Shown here: positions 42,700 to 54,599 of the stretch, piece by piece
Position numbering within the stretch: the first letter of the stretch is position 1
Layout: every line of letters begins with the position of its first letter
Source: Euglena gracilis
Lineage: Eukaryota; Euglenida; Euglenophyceae; Euglenales
Direction of reading: 5' to 3'
DNA: 64,000 nucleotides
Assembly: GCA_039621445.1 (NCBI GenBank)
Contig: CP154954.1
Coordinates: 17,266,589 to 17,330,588 of the forward strand
Translations under genes and position numbers: made by a program
Notes under the pieces: model-generated
The model's input: only the letters and a program-made list of their open reading frames with translations
What the model was told of the DNA's origin: nothing
Database searches by the model: none

Positions 42700-44450
42700 T
42701 TTCAGATACACTCAAAAGAAACCCTCAAACCCTGTTTTCCTTTCATTTCTCACCCCCCCCAAGAAAGCTTCTCTCCAGCAAATCTCTACACAACCCAAAA
42801 CCAGACGCCTGTTGTGGAAGCATCCCTCCCAGGGGGGGGGGTCTTCTGAATTCAAAAACCTGAAACGTGAGAACAATAATAAATCGGATCATATTTTTTT
42901 CACCTCTTTGTTTGGAAATAAAATTTCGCAATATGAAGCACCTCTGTGCCGCATGCAACATTTGGGTTGTCAATTCCCCGGACTATTATTTGCAAAATTA
43001 ATTTAGAGAGTAAAGTTAAACAGCCAACGTTTGGCATCTTTCCATAGTGGCATCGACGCATATTTGCATATAAATGTGGAATGCATCTGAAAATTTTTTG
43101 TGTGAGCTAGCAAAGCACGGCAGAACATTGTCAGTGAATAATCAGGAATCACAGTTCGGATCAACAACGTCAACTGAATGGGGTCAAACAAACGGGTAGG
43201 AGCAAAGCTCAGGCAATATTCACCCAAATAAACAAAATGATAAATAAATAAAGTACACAAGGTTGGAGAGATAGAACAAAAGCAAGGGGGCAATGAGTAA
43301 TGCGACTGTTTTGGGGAGGGACAAATATCACTTAAAATAACAGATTTGTCCAGACATCCACACCCAGCTTCCTTACCATACGTCAGCACGTCCTTCCCGC
43401 CGTCTTGGTCACACGACACCCGCACACCCTGCCACTTCCTCCCTGCCCTTTGCCAAACTCCCCCAAAAAACCACAACGGCGCGCTGCAAGCAAAGCAAGT
43501 CCGGATGCACACTGCTGGCAGCTTAGGTTCACCTGGGGAAACAGCTGAAAGGAGCAAGAAGGGCAGTAAAAGTCCCGTTCCTGCGCCGCTTTTTTTGCTT
43601 CCCCCCCCCTGGGGGGAGGAAGGTTCGGGGATTTGGTGAACTTACCAAAGTAAGTTCAAAACATAATAACGATGACTTTTATTGTGCTTGTAGGATTTAG
43701 ATTTCTGTGGAACTTAACACACTGAGAGCGATGTTTTAAGGTCCCTATGAGACCACAAACACACTGAATCAACGACCAGACTGAATTATTCGCATTTTGG
43801 CATCATTTTGCATCGCATTTCGGCATTTTAACAGAAAATTCCAGGAAATTGCATATTGAAATTGGGGGTAAATGTTGAAGGAATCAAATAAAGTTGAAAG
43901 GTGCGTTTGTCAATTGGCAGCACACCAGATGCAGGTGGAAATACAAGGAAAATGAAGGGAAAAAAATGCATGCACCTCGGTTTCAAAAAGGCATATAATA
44001 TCGAGCCGTCTCTGTTTGTGGCACACAAAGAACATTGACGATGTTGAACAAAATACAAAAGAAGACACCTTTAAAATACACCTTTGTCGCCAAAAATGAC
44101 CCCCGTTTTAATGATTTTTCTGCAGGGAGTGGAACCAACTTACAATACCACACCTTGGTAATGAAGAGGTGTATCAAAAACAAATGTTAATCAAATCTGT
44201 CTATATGTCTTGGGTGTATGCAAAGCATGTATGCATGCATGAACGGATGTATGGATGGATGGATGGATGGATGCTACAAATATGCATACATGTGTTTTTA
44301 AAAAATGGAGAAAGGGACACAGAAGAGCGCTGGAGTGGAAAAGAATTGTCCTCTGCATATGGTGACCTCAAAGGAGAGTAGAACACCAGAGTTTCAGGAT
44401 GGGGTAAATGGAAATACACAGAAGGAACCCGTGCTCGACGTGGTGCCGGT
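42700..44450. other. No supported gene
   Basis: AT-rich DNA. A (GGAT)n tetranucleotide run lies near 44,244-44,270. No exon-like island was identified. Confidence 0.45.
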
Positions 44451-44474
44451 GTGGCCATATGGCTTTGCTGAGAT

Positions 44475-44597
<123 letters not shown>

Positions 44598-45203
44598 CAA
44601 CTGGATTTCTTTTCTTTGCTATTTTTTTTGCCTGTTTTCGGGTGCCAGCCAGGTTTAGCCCAGCAGTCGGGTGGGACTCCCCTGGACCCCACACCTTAGA
44701 GGGGGGTGGGGGTCCAGCCAGCACCTTTTTTCGAGGCAACCTATTTCCCCCCAGCACTGCTGTCCAACCAGGCAAATAACTTGCCACGATGTTCGGGCCA
44801 CCAATCATATTCTTTTTTACTGATCTCCGGGGCTCGCTTCCACCCTTCCAAAAACCAGTCAGCCCGAACCCGGGCCAGGGAGGTCGGACATTCTGGGACC
44901 CAAGACTGCAAGAAAAGGAAAATTGGCCACAAACCTGAAAAATGGACAAAAATTTTTCTTTCAGATTTGGCGCCGGGTCAAGTTGGTGTATTTTCCTTTG
45001 CAACGCCTCACCCGCCGGGGAGGAGGAGGTTGGACCAAAACCCAATCAGTCACTCTGAAAAAACCAGCCACCCACTCCGGGGCCAAGAGGGACCAACCAG
45101 TGATTGCAGTCCCCCAATGACGGCAAACCTCAGGAAGCCATGTACCCAGCTGTGACGAAAGCGAAGACGGGGGACGGCACACACTACACGCCGAGGGTCG
45201 CCG

Positions 45204-48200
45204 TCAGACACAGGTCGCTTCGAACTGCATCCGGATGTGGACCTTCACCTCGGTGGTGGGGGACGGCAGGGTTTCCTTGCGGCTGACGACAAAGCCGAGG
45301 TTGCACAGGGGCAGGCAAACCGAGTCGCCACATCGGCGGTTTGGGGGACATGGAGAAGCCAACAAACTGTGACCTTTGATACACTTCAGAGCTGCCAACC
45401 CTCATCAAACGCTGCAACCCAACTCCCCCCCCCCCGGGAAACTTGTCACCTGACAGGTCGGCCGGTACCGGGGACCCTGACAACTTCCTATCGTACCAAA
45501 GACCCTGACAGTCTGACGGGCGGGGACCGTGACAGTTTGCAGGGTGGGGAATTTCAAGGGAACGTCAATGAAAACCGACTCTGACAGGCTGGCCGGTACC
45601 AGGGACCCTGATAACTTCCTGTACTGACAGGTTAGCTGGTAACGGGGACCCTGACAGGTTCTCGAGCATGACAGTTTCCCGGGGGGGGGGGGGTACTTCA
45701 CGGAATAATAAGTCACTTCCAAGTTGGTGGGTGGAATGGTGTTGGGGCTTGGGGGGGGGGGGGTGCTCTTGGGAGTTGGTCGGAATTCTTTTGAAATATT
45801 TGCGGACTGGCTCCGCACAACACAGGGCATGGCTGGGACAGGGGGGAAAATAACATTTCAAGACAAAAAAGCAGGGCCCTACCGAGCGACATAGGGGAAA
45901 ATAACACAAAAATAGGTGGCCCATTTCAGAGTTCAACGGGACTGTTCACAGCAAGAAATATATAATTTTTTTTAATTTTTTTCAAAAATTTTTTGAAATC
46001 AAGTGCAGGATTTGAAATGAAGTGCAAAAATTCAAAAATATTTTTTGGAAACCAGCGCAGCACACTTGGGAAGGAAAACTTCCACAATTAAGGCTTGAAT
46101 CAGGGGACAGAGTTTGGGTTAGACCCACTGCACAGCACGGGGCGCTCCCCCCGTCTCATCAATTGTTCCATTTTGCACACACGAGAAGCGAACTGTTTTT
46201 TTTTTACCTTTGCAACTTCAGTACTCATAATCTTTCAAAGAGAACCAATCTAGGCCGCATATTTTTTTCTTCGTTTTGTTTTCTCTCAACACACCATCAC
46301 TGTAACCGCCCAGACTGTAATTTTTCCTCTGGGTCTAACTGGGCCTAACCCAGTTGGATCCAGGGTGTCTCTGCCATTATTGTCAATTTTAACTTGACTT
46401 TAAAGCCAACAATGACACCTCGGAGCGTTGGCAACAGTTGATGCTTGGACACACATAGATGGTCATTGTCAGGAAGCCCCCGCTTAGTGCCCAGCCGAAA
46501 ATCGCGTGAAAAAGCCCATTTTCAGGCCCTTGGGGCCTTCGGTGCGAGGGCGATAACACACAAAAACCCATCCTCCTGCAGGGGGGAGTGCACTCTCCCC
46601 CCTCACACCTTGGGGGTACGACCCCCCTTAAAAAGAAACCTTGGTGCGTGTCAGTGTCAGAAGCTTTTGTTGAGGGCGGACCTGTGCTTTCTGACCAACC
46701 CAAAGAGGTTTGGGGGGGAACACGTTTTGGCGACCGTGAATTGAGGGGCAGCCTGGGCGGCAGCAGGATTTCGTGCTCTCCCGGGAAGGCGCTGCAACCA
46801 CCCAAATGGATGAGCTTGTTGAAGAACGCGCGGGGGATCACGATGACGAAGAGGTGCACCGTGGGCATCCATTCACACTCGGGCCCTCAGGGGAGGAGGT
46901 GGGCACCTTTCCTGGGCCAAAACCCACCACAGAGTTTTCTGCCGCAGGACGTTGCAAATGCACGCATGTGGGGGCCGAATGATTCACTGTGGATACTTCG
47001 TCCTTCACTTTCAAGTACCGAAAGTTGACCCCCAGATTTTTGCCATTTTCGGCCATTTTCGGCCATTTTCGGCCATTTTTTCCTATAGGTAGGGGGTAAA
47101 ATTACCTTAAAACTCTTTCATACCAACAATACAGTAGGGAAACTAAATAGTGGGACACAAATTTTGTGGGTCATACCCAACCCCCAGCTCCAAAGCCGTG
47201 GTGATGGTGTGTGCGCACTGGCATGCCCCACGCACCAATGCCCCAGCCTGCTCCGCTGCAGCACACTGTGATAAATTTAAGCCAACCCCATGCGAGCAGG
47301 TCTTTTCCATTTTCTCACCCTTTTGAACTGCGAAGCTAACCCAGCCTCAGGTAAGGGGACGAGGCGGCTCACACTGCAGTGAGTGGCATTTGGACCCCAA
47401 CTTTGAACAATGCAAGTTGCCAATCCCTGTCAACGTGGACTGATGTGGCGATGGCCTCGACATGCCGACCAATTTGGGCAAAAGGAGGCCAAAAATGGTA
47501 CCCCCCCCTGTCCAACAACCAGGTCCACCTGCCCAAACCCACCCAGCCACTCTCGGAATTCCACTCACCCATCCCCCATGGGGGGTCACGCAGGGATTGA
47601 GTGAATGGATGGCCCCGAAGGTCGGGTTGCCGTCCTGGAGGCTAGTGGAGGTGAACCCCGACCAGACAAACTGCTTCAACCCCAGGGACTCCGGCGGGCA
47701 CTGCGGCGATGGGATGGTTTCGTGTGCAATGTGTGTACCTACCCCCCCCCCGGGAAACTGTCACCTGACAGGTTGGCCAGTAATGGGGACCCTGACAGTT
47801 TCCCGGGCGGGACCATGACAGGCTCTCGGGCATGACAGTTTCCCGGGGGGGGGGGGTATAGAATGCTGATGAACGCACCGAAAAAAAAAGGCTTCTTTAA
47901 CTTCACTTCGATCAATTCCATCATAGAAATATGTCACAATGGCAGAATACTTCTGGCGCAATTGTGCAAATGGCAACTGTAGGAGCAGACGGTTCCCGCA
48001 ATTAATTGCACAATTGGTTCTTCTGCACAAAGGAAATGGTCCATTCAGATTATGGATTTGCACAATTGTGTGGTTATCAATAATTGTACATGTGCAATTA
48101 GAAGGATTTTTGTGTTCAAAGGCTGGGACACTTTTTCCAAATCTAGTTTGGGTGGAAATGGTCTGTTTCCACTCAACAAATCTTTCTAAAGTCAAGATTT

Positions 48201-51200
48201 ACGGGTATGATGAATACATTTTGCAAATCTAGGTGCCGGTTATTGGTGCTGAAAAAAGAAAACGGCACCTTTGTGCTTTGTGAGTTCGCCCACCAAATCA
48301 ATGCCCCCAAATTTTGTGGGTACAAATCGTAATATCTGACAAAATTGTTAAAAAAATTGACGTTTCTGGATCATCTGCCGTCCAAAAAAAGCAAAATTTC
48401 AATACAAAGTGCAATAAATGACCCCAAAAGGGTTTTTAGTTGCTATTTTGGGTCCTATGGGAGTTGGAAAACTTTCGAAAAAATTAAGCAGCTGTTACAC
48501 TCCCAAATATCACCCCCCTCAGGACGGGACTTTGGGAGAAAAAAATAATACCCCGGGGGGTATTATTTGGGGGTGTAACCACAGTTTCACGACATTGATT
48601 GTCCAGCTTCCACCAGACTGGCTTTGAAAGCTCTTGGTTGGTTTTGAATTGGTTTCTTTGTGCAAATGCGCAAAATGTTCCAATTGTGCAAAGGCGAACG
48701 TGTTGGGGTCAACAAGTGTCAACATAAGGGGAGTGATGTGGCCCAGAACTTAACTACATTGTGGGAATCCTTCTGTGCTCTTTATGCCTTCACCTACCAC
48801 AATTTTCAGAGTCATATACCAGTCTGTTTCCTCCCATAATATTTTTGCGTGTGGAAGCCAGGCTTCGTTCAAGATCCCCGGGGAAGGGGGTCCCCCTTGG
48901 GAGAATGGGGGGTTCACTTATCCTGGGTATTTTCCTGTGTCAAACTGGGGGCAACAAATCAAGCTGCACTTGTCTGGAGACAGTTTCGGGGGGTAAGCTG
49001 TCTTCTTGTTCCTTTTCACGCATTTGCGCAAAGGAACCTGGGCGATTTTTTTTGGCAATGCCGGTTGGACACCGGCACTCTGTGTGTGGGCCGTCATCAG
49101 TTTTGCGGGGCTGAAACGCAAGGGAAAGGCCAAATTCGATGTTCTTGAACCTCCAAATCATCACGCTGCTCAGCCAGTGCAAAGGGAGGAGACAGGTCCT
49201 GATAAGACAGGTCAGTGGGTACAGAATGCTGAAGAGAGTTTCCTGGGCAGTTGGCAGTTAGAAGGAAAAAGTTGACAAAGGTGACAAAAAAAACATAAAT
49301 GAAATTATTCATAAAGTTCTTGGTGGCTTATCTGGACAATTACAGCTGTCGATCAATTCCAGAATCCCTGGCCTTCTCCACATACAGCTGCAGTTGGCTG
49401 GGCTGTAGAGTGGTACGGCGGTACAGCGTGACAGACTGGTCAGAAGGTTGCAATAATTTGCTCAGTAGCAGATCGCAACTTGGACTTCGGTGGCAAAATA
49501 GAGAACTGTCGACGATACACCATCCAGATGTGTTTGAAACGTTTTGTATGCCACACTGTTAATGTCAGGGTCAGGGTTAGGGTCAGGGTTAGGATTATGT
49601 CATGTTTACCCTACCCCAACCCTGCCCCTAGCCCCAGTCCTGACAATCACCCAACCTGAACACCAAGCAGCCTGAGTTTCAGGGGATGGGATAACCAGGA
49701 GGAAGCGGAGCTTTTGCACATGTTAAATTTTCATGCCCAGGAAGGTTGTTCAGGGCGCCGCTTGGGGGGGGGGGGGTGTATGCTGCAAGGAATGGTGCTG
49801 ACAATGCCCAGCCGCCTGGGTAGAGTTAGGGTTTGGATAAGGATTTCCTGGTTGATTTCCTTGCAGCGGACCGCCGCTTTCAGCCTTCGACAGCGGGGGG
49901 GTGCGCTTTTATTTGGAACCTGCGCTTTTGGCGGCCCCTTGCTTCTATTAGGTGGGGGGTCGCTGAGCTCTTATCCCTTTGTGGGCAAGAGCGAATCATG
50001 AGCGTTTTTCGACCCCCCCCCCCGCCCCACGTTTTTTGACCCGAAACCCATGGAGTTTGGGTCAAAAACGGGTCAAAAAAATCGGGGAAAAAACGAAAAA
50101 ATTTGCCTCCCGGACCCAGAAAAACTGTTTTTTGAACCGAAAATGAGCACCAAAACGTACCAAAGTTGCTTCCCATAACTTCGCCTCTGCCTAGCGTCCG
50201 AGCCACATTTTCGGTTTTAATATGTTCTGGTTGCCCATCAATTCATTTTTCAGTCAAAGACAACGGCTGTTTTTTGATTATTTGGGGGCAACGGTACCAG
50301 GGTGTTTTTGGGACCGGCACGCCATCAACCCAACCCCCAGAGCAGGGGACTTGGAGGTTGGGTGGGCACTGTTAACCAGGTTTTTGAAATGTGCTGAGCT
50401 CTTTACCTTTGCGGTTTTTCCAAATGGAAGCGCACCCCTGGAGGCGACGGTCCACTATAAATGCACCTTACTATTAGGGGGCTAGGGGTTAGATGGGTGT
50501 ATCCCGTATCTTTACCCAACAACGCCAAATCCAAACATCATTTGAATGAAACGTACTCCACCAGTCAGTGTTCATAAAGGCCTTCAGAACAGCAAAGCCC
50601 AAGGTTGTGCATCGTGGCATTTCTGACACAGATGCTCTTTTGACGTCTGAGCCCAAGTTGAAAAACAAAACCATTTCCAGGAGACCAAGTGCTAGTGTTG
50701 AGTCCAAATCCGAAGGTTGTTTCAGCGCATATCAAATCGTTTGGCATTTACAGGAGGAGCCGGCAAGAGCATCCGGTGGTCCCCACCAGCAGTGCCTTGA
50801 TAAAAGGCATGAAGTGGGTGAGGTCCTCCTCCTTGTCTCTGGCATTGGGTGTTTATCGCTGTCTGGCACAACCACTCTCCGCGAATCTGTGCTGTCCTGA
50901 CACTTTCCCATATGTCCTCTCCTTGAACGCCATTGCCACTTTAGTGTTCATTGGGCTTGGGAGGCGTACTGCCTTCTCACCTTGGTATTTGTCCTGCCGC
51001 TGTCAACCTTTGTATTTCGCTGCAAGCGATGGATGTGACACAGGAGTGTAATGATCGGAGAAGAACATGGACACGGGCGTTTGCCGTTATCAGCCGATCT
51101 TACCAGTACGCTTAGTCAGCCAATGTTCTTCCCGGCAGGCTTTGTTGCACTCCTGGTACACCCAAGTGTCCACGGTGTAGAGCCACAGCAGGGCCTTCGT

Positions 51201-51223
51201 GATTTGGTTGGGGTCGTCTTTGA
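45204..51223 (-). CDS. Split ADP-ribosyltransferase-domain gene (six exons)
   Basis: On the minus strand, exons 51223-51103, 50836-50787, 49435-49382, 47670-47590, 46877-46735 and 45282-45204 join with compatible phases (1, 0, 0, 0, 2) and GT...AG borders. Together they give about 176 residues and end at a stop. The order of motifs is that of R-S-E type mono-ADP-ribosyltransferases: a helical start (ALLWLYTVDTWVYQECNKAC), then HFMPFIKALL, then VTLYRR (catalytic Arg), then FVWSGFTSTS (the STS strand), then SAFPGEHEILLPP, whose E-x-E is the NAD-transferase glutamate loop, and a final beta strand. Such domains transfer ADP-ribose from NAD+ to proteins or nucleic acids. In eukaryotes they are often regulatory, and in some bacteria they are toxins. 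Nothing here indicates a secreted toxin. A SAM domain gene start lies 2 kb upstream. Exon borders are inferred by eye. Confidence 0.75.
45424..45693. mobile_element. C-run-capped miniature element (270 bp)
   Basis: The left end is a C-run followed by CCCGGGAAACTTGTCACC. The right end is CATGACAGTTTCCCGGG followed by a G-run and TA. The interior is a minisatellite of GGGGACCCTGACA-type units. It is related to the element at 47,742-47,856, and its ends resemble the insertion in the ParB-like gene. Confidence 0.7.
46920..47030 (-). pseudogene. Partial copy of a dispersed coding-like repeat
   Basis: The reverse strand reads YLKVKDEVSTVNHSAPTCVH then LQRPAAENSVV. It matches 52,940-53,020 on the plus strand (KVKDEISSVNHSATISVQ...PATEN) at both DNA and protein level. 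It lies just upstream (minus sense) of the ART exon at 46,877. Confidence 0.55.
47742..47856. mobile_element. C-run-capped miniature element (115 bp), TA-flanked
   Basis: The ends are CCCCCCCCCCGGGAAACTGTC and the complementary GACAGTTTCCCGGGGGGGGG. TA is at 47,740-47,741 and 47,857-47,858. It sits in the intron of the ADP-ribosyltransferase gene between the STS and YRR exons. Confidence 0.8.
48404..48600. repeat. Inverted copy of the 2.86-kb/6.54-kb dispersed repeat
   Basis: AATAAATGACCCCAAAAGGG...TTTTGGGTCCTATGGGA is the complement of the sequence at 2,856-2,905. It is followed by a CCCCGGGGGGTATTATTTGG end like that at 6,425 and 6,780. This is probably another G-run-ended miniature element. 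Confidence 0.6.
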
Positions 51224-51784
51224 CTGCCAAGCAAGGCACAGTGGAGGAAACCAGGTCAAAAGCTGCAACAGAATGGACATGTTGAATGCTGTTAACATAA
51301 AAAAACGAAACAAAAATGCACTTGGAAACTGAATATAAAGGCTATTTTGCATCATTTAAAAAGGAAATCATTAAAATACTGTGCGGCTTTTGTTGTTTGA
51401 TCCTCCAATGAGACACCCAAAAAACACCTGTTCCAGGCAGTATGGGAATGTATGTTGTCCCACAAGCCACCGGACGCCCCTACATACCCACCATCATACC
51501 AAGTATTTTTCCAGGACTGGATGGCAGCATGCCAAGGTTTTTTTTGAGACTGGGGGGGAAGGGAGCTCCCCACACTCACCAGGGCTCACCCCCTTCCCCT
51601 CGGGAAGGGCAGAGGGAGGGTGCAGGGGGGGGGGTCAATTTAGGGGCAAAAAAAGTCAAAAATGGCCAAACCCTGGGGGACCCACAAAGCAAAGCCCTTG
51701 GAGTACCCCTGGGTTCCGGTTGCCCCCCCCACCCTCCCCCCCCCACCGTTGTCCACTGGTCCTCTAGGGTGCTGCCCAGGAAAT

Positions 51785-51950
51785 GGCTAGCCGTTTCAGT
51801 TTCAGCGTGGCAGCCCTGCATGGGGTATGCAATTGCATGCGATTGCTGAAGGCATCGATGTCGAGGGGCTCCAACCCTTTCCGGTCGCCGTACTCCAGAG
51901 CCAGGGCTGTGCGCTGGGCTGGGGATGCCCCCCCAGCACCGTATAAAGCA
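51785..51950 (-). CDS. Candidate exon upstream of the ADP-ribosyltransferase exons
   Basis: The reverse strand encodes ASPAQRTALALEYGDRKGLE, then PLDIDAFSNRMQLHTPC and a basic end, preceded by an acceptor-like CATCCCCAG. GC content is raised. It lies between the SAM and ADP-ribosyltransferase exons on the same strand and could be a linker exon, but the phase link to 51,223 was not established. Confidence 0.4.
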
Positions 51951-52155
51951 CCGGTGCTGAAAGAAACTAATAATCCACTAAAATAATAAAATAAAATAAT
52001 AAAATAAAATAATAAAATAATATTACAAAATAATATTAAAAAATAACAAACAATATGTGGGAAAAAAGGGGGAAAAGCAACAGGGTGGGAGATGGCAGGC
52101 CCCCCTGCCAACCCCCCCGCAGAGCCGAGGTGGGGTTGGCATCGCCTGTTTCTTC

Positions 52156-52325
52156 AGCCTTGTGCCAGTCGCACACCGCTGCGCCACAAACTCAGGAAGA
52201 TGTCGTTCCCGGTGCAGCGGGCAGAGTGAATGAGTTCGAGGAAATTGGGCCCCGGCTGGAGCATGGCAGCGGAGACCCAACGAGTGGCAATGACATACCG
52301 GCAAACAGGAGGAAATGAATGGACC
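52156..52325 (-). CDS. Candidate exon, minus strand
   Basis: The reverse strand contains VIATRWVSAAMLQPGPNFLE, LIHSARCTGNDIFLSLWRSG and VRLAQG followed by a stop. It is protein-like with a hydrophobic core pattern. It lies between the SAM and ART blocks. A competing plus-strand frame exists. Confidence 0.4.
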
Positions 52326-52944
52326 ACTTCATTCAACCAAAGACATGCCAAAAGCATTTGTAAAAACAGATGTGCATTCGTTGTACATGGCGTTAACGGT
52401 GAAAATCTGCTTTTCACCCTTTGTGGTGTTGTACCTACACCGATGTATGGACCCGCACACGGTGTTTGTGCACGGGGGCTCCGGGGGAACGTCGGGGACT
52501 CCCGGTGCCGCTGTGGCCGGGGGTGGGGGTGGCTGTGGCCAGGTCCGCCGACCGCCCCTCCGGTGGGGGAATCCTGGAGGCGTTTCAATAGCAAAGCCAG
52601 GAGCACCAAGGGCAGATAGGTAGAAGTTGAACATCTACCATACACATACATGCACACACAGATGCACACACAACACACAACAATCACGCACACACACACA
52701 TACCCGCATAACACACACACGCGCGCGCGTGCGCAAAAAGCAACACAACCCCGACCCTGGAAGCCATTCCAGCGCAACCTGAATCACCCCAACCTAACCT
52801 TAACCTGATCTCTCTGGCCCTAACTAAGACCCTTGCAAACAACCCTTTTGGAGACATTTTCCAAACAAGACAAACTCCAGATGGGTCAGAAATCTTTTGT
52901 CTGAAAATGTAATTTCTAAAGTTGTCTGCAATCCGCCTTGAAAA

Positions 52945-53271
52945 GTGAAGGACGAAATATCCTCAGTGAATCATTCGGCCACAATATCCGTGCAACTGCG
53001 ATGCCCTGCGACAGAAAACTTGTCAAGAAAAGCTCAGAAGATCTGGTCCAAGCCATCGTCAGTTATCGGGTTCTGTGCTTCACAGAGGGAAACCATCAAA
53101 AAATGTCTGGAATTATTATTAAAGGCAGAACCGTCCAATTTCACAAAAAGAAACGAACGTTGGATGTGCAATAAATTTCAAATTGATGAGGACTCTCCAT
53201 TGGATCGGTTTTTGGTTTCAATAAAAGAGGTAAAGATGAAAGACATTACACCCATGGACGAAGGCGCCTAA
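52945..53271 (+). CDS. Plus-strand ORF, 108 aa, dispersed coding-like repeat
   Basis: An uninterrupted plus-strand frame with KDEISSVNHSATISVQLRC, then KCLELLLKAEPSNFTKRNE, then FQIDEDSPLDRFLVSIKEV, ending in a stop at 53,271. The first 30 residues are repeated on the minus strand at 46,920-47,030, so this belongs to a dispersed family. It lies antisense within the presumed SAM-ART gene. Function not recognised. Confidence 0.45.
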   Translation: MKDEISSVNHSATISVQLRCPATENLSRKAQKIWSKPSSVIGFCASQRETIKKCLELLLKAEPSNFTKRNERWMCNKFQIDEDSPLDRFLVSIKEVKMKDITPMDEGA

Positions 53272-53349
53272 AATGAATAGTTAGTAACATTGACACATGT
53301 CCTCACACAATTTGAAATGAAGCGGACACAATTAATTTTGGGACGGGAC

Positions 53350-53800
53350 CTTTGTAGAAGCTCCTGGATAAAACAGCTTGTGGTTCCAACACACCAAGGC
53401 GCAGAAGGTCTTCTTTATTGGCCAGGGACAATGCCTGAAGTGAGTTATATCCCAGGCAGGGCACCGCGGTAAAAAATGTCTGTTCAACATCACAATCACA
53501 ACCGCAATCACAACACAAGGGGGGGGCTTTCGAAAGACACCAAGGAACTGATTGGATCCCCCAGCAATCCACATAGCACACCTTGCCAGGTCAAAAAGTC
53601 GCCGCTGCCACAGCACCTGCCCGCCCAAAATGCTTCCCGGAACCACATTCCACAGCCGCAATTTGTCAGTATTTGTGGTTCCAAAAAGGTGAGAATACAC
53701 TGCGCCCTGGGCCAGCCTGAGCCAGGCGAGCGGCGTACGGGGACAAATGCAGTTCAGCCAGGAGGGCCTCTAGGTCAGCCTGGGCCAGCGTGTTGGACAT
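53350..53800 (-). CDS. SAM-domain start of the putative SAM-ADP-ribosyltransferase gene
   Basis: Two minus-strand exons, 53800-53699 (ATG at 53,800) and about 53434-53350, join in phase 0. Exon 1 gives MSNTLAQADLEALLAELHLS then PYAARLAQAG. Exon 2 gives LSLANKEDLLRLGVLEPQAV. Together these match the SAM domain pattern: L-x2-L-x-L-x2-Y...G...L-x3-DL-x2-LGV. SAM domains mediate protein self-association. The next recognised exons on this strand encode an ADP-ribosyltransferase domain, so a SAM-ART fusion is inferred but not proven. Confidence 0.6.
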
Positions 53801-54416
53801 CGCCGGGGAGGTGACGTGGGAAACCGATGAATCTCCCCGATGACATTTTTCGGGTTTTGTTTTGTTCATCTGTTTCGATGTCTCTTCTTTAATTGTCATT
53901 TTGCAGACGATGCTGGGGTTCACCTAAGCTGTGCATCCCACTGCCGCTATTCACCAAAAAATAACAGGATTTTTACTTTTTTTGGACAATAATATCTCAT
54001 CAAATGAAGCTTCTAAAGATTGTAAAGCTTTTTGAAGAGTTTTCCAGACAACGCCAGGAATCCCCAGCGTCGAAAATTGTGAGCATCTGTGGTTTGTGCA
54101 TTCCATTGGACCCGCTCTACGATGCAAATGCACAAATGACTCCCTGTGAATGAGTCAGGGTTGAATTGGGGGGGGGATGTTGATGATGTTGTGCATCCTC
54201 GTGCTTTCAAATAGAACAGTATACCAAAAGGAAAAGAAATTTGCCCATTCGGCGAGAAACGCAAGCTAGTCCTTTGATCAAGGTTTGTAGACTGGTCATG
54301 TAATAAATGGATCAAAGTTGCAACACACTGAGGGTGGGGGTAAAAAAAATACTTGTCACCGTGGCGTCATGAGCAAGTTACAGCTCGGGGTCGGATAACG
54401 AAAGTGGATGCTTGGC

Positions 54417-54417
54417 G

Positions 54418-54469
<52 letters not shown>

Positions 54470-54472
54470 TTG

Positions 54473-54528
<56 letters not shown>

Positions 54529-54565
54529 AGTGTGCGCGCGCGTGCTGTGGGTGTGTGCGCGTGTG
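54417..54565. repeat. (TG)n microsatellite
   Basis: TG dinucleotide runs with a few interruptions. Confidence 0.95.
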
Positions 54566-54599
54566 CAGGATTTGTTAACAACAGTTATGATAAACAAAA

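Noticed and set aside
53510-53700. Minus-strand frame with LRLWNVVPGSILGGQVLWQR
   Set aside because: It is protein-like, but it lies in the intron between the two halves of the SAM domain, and including it breaks the domain and the phase.
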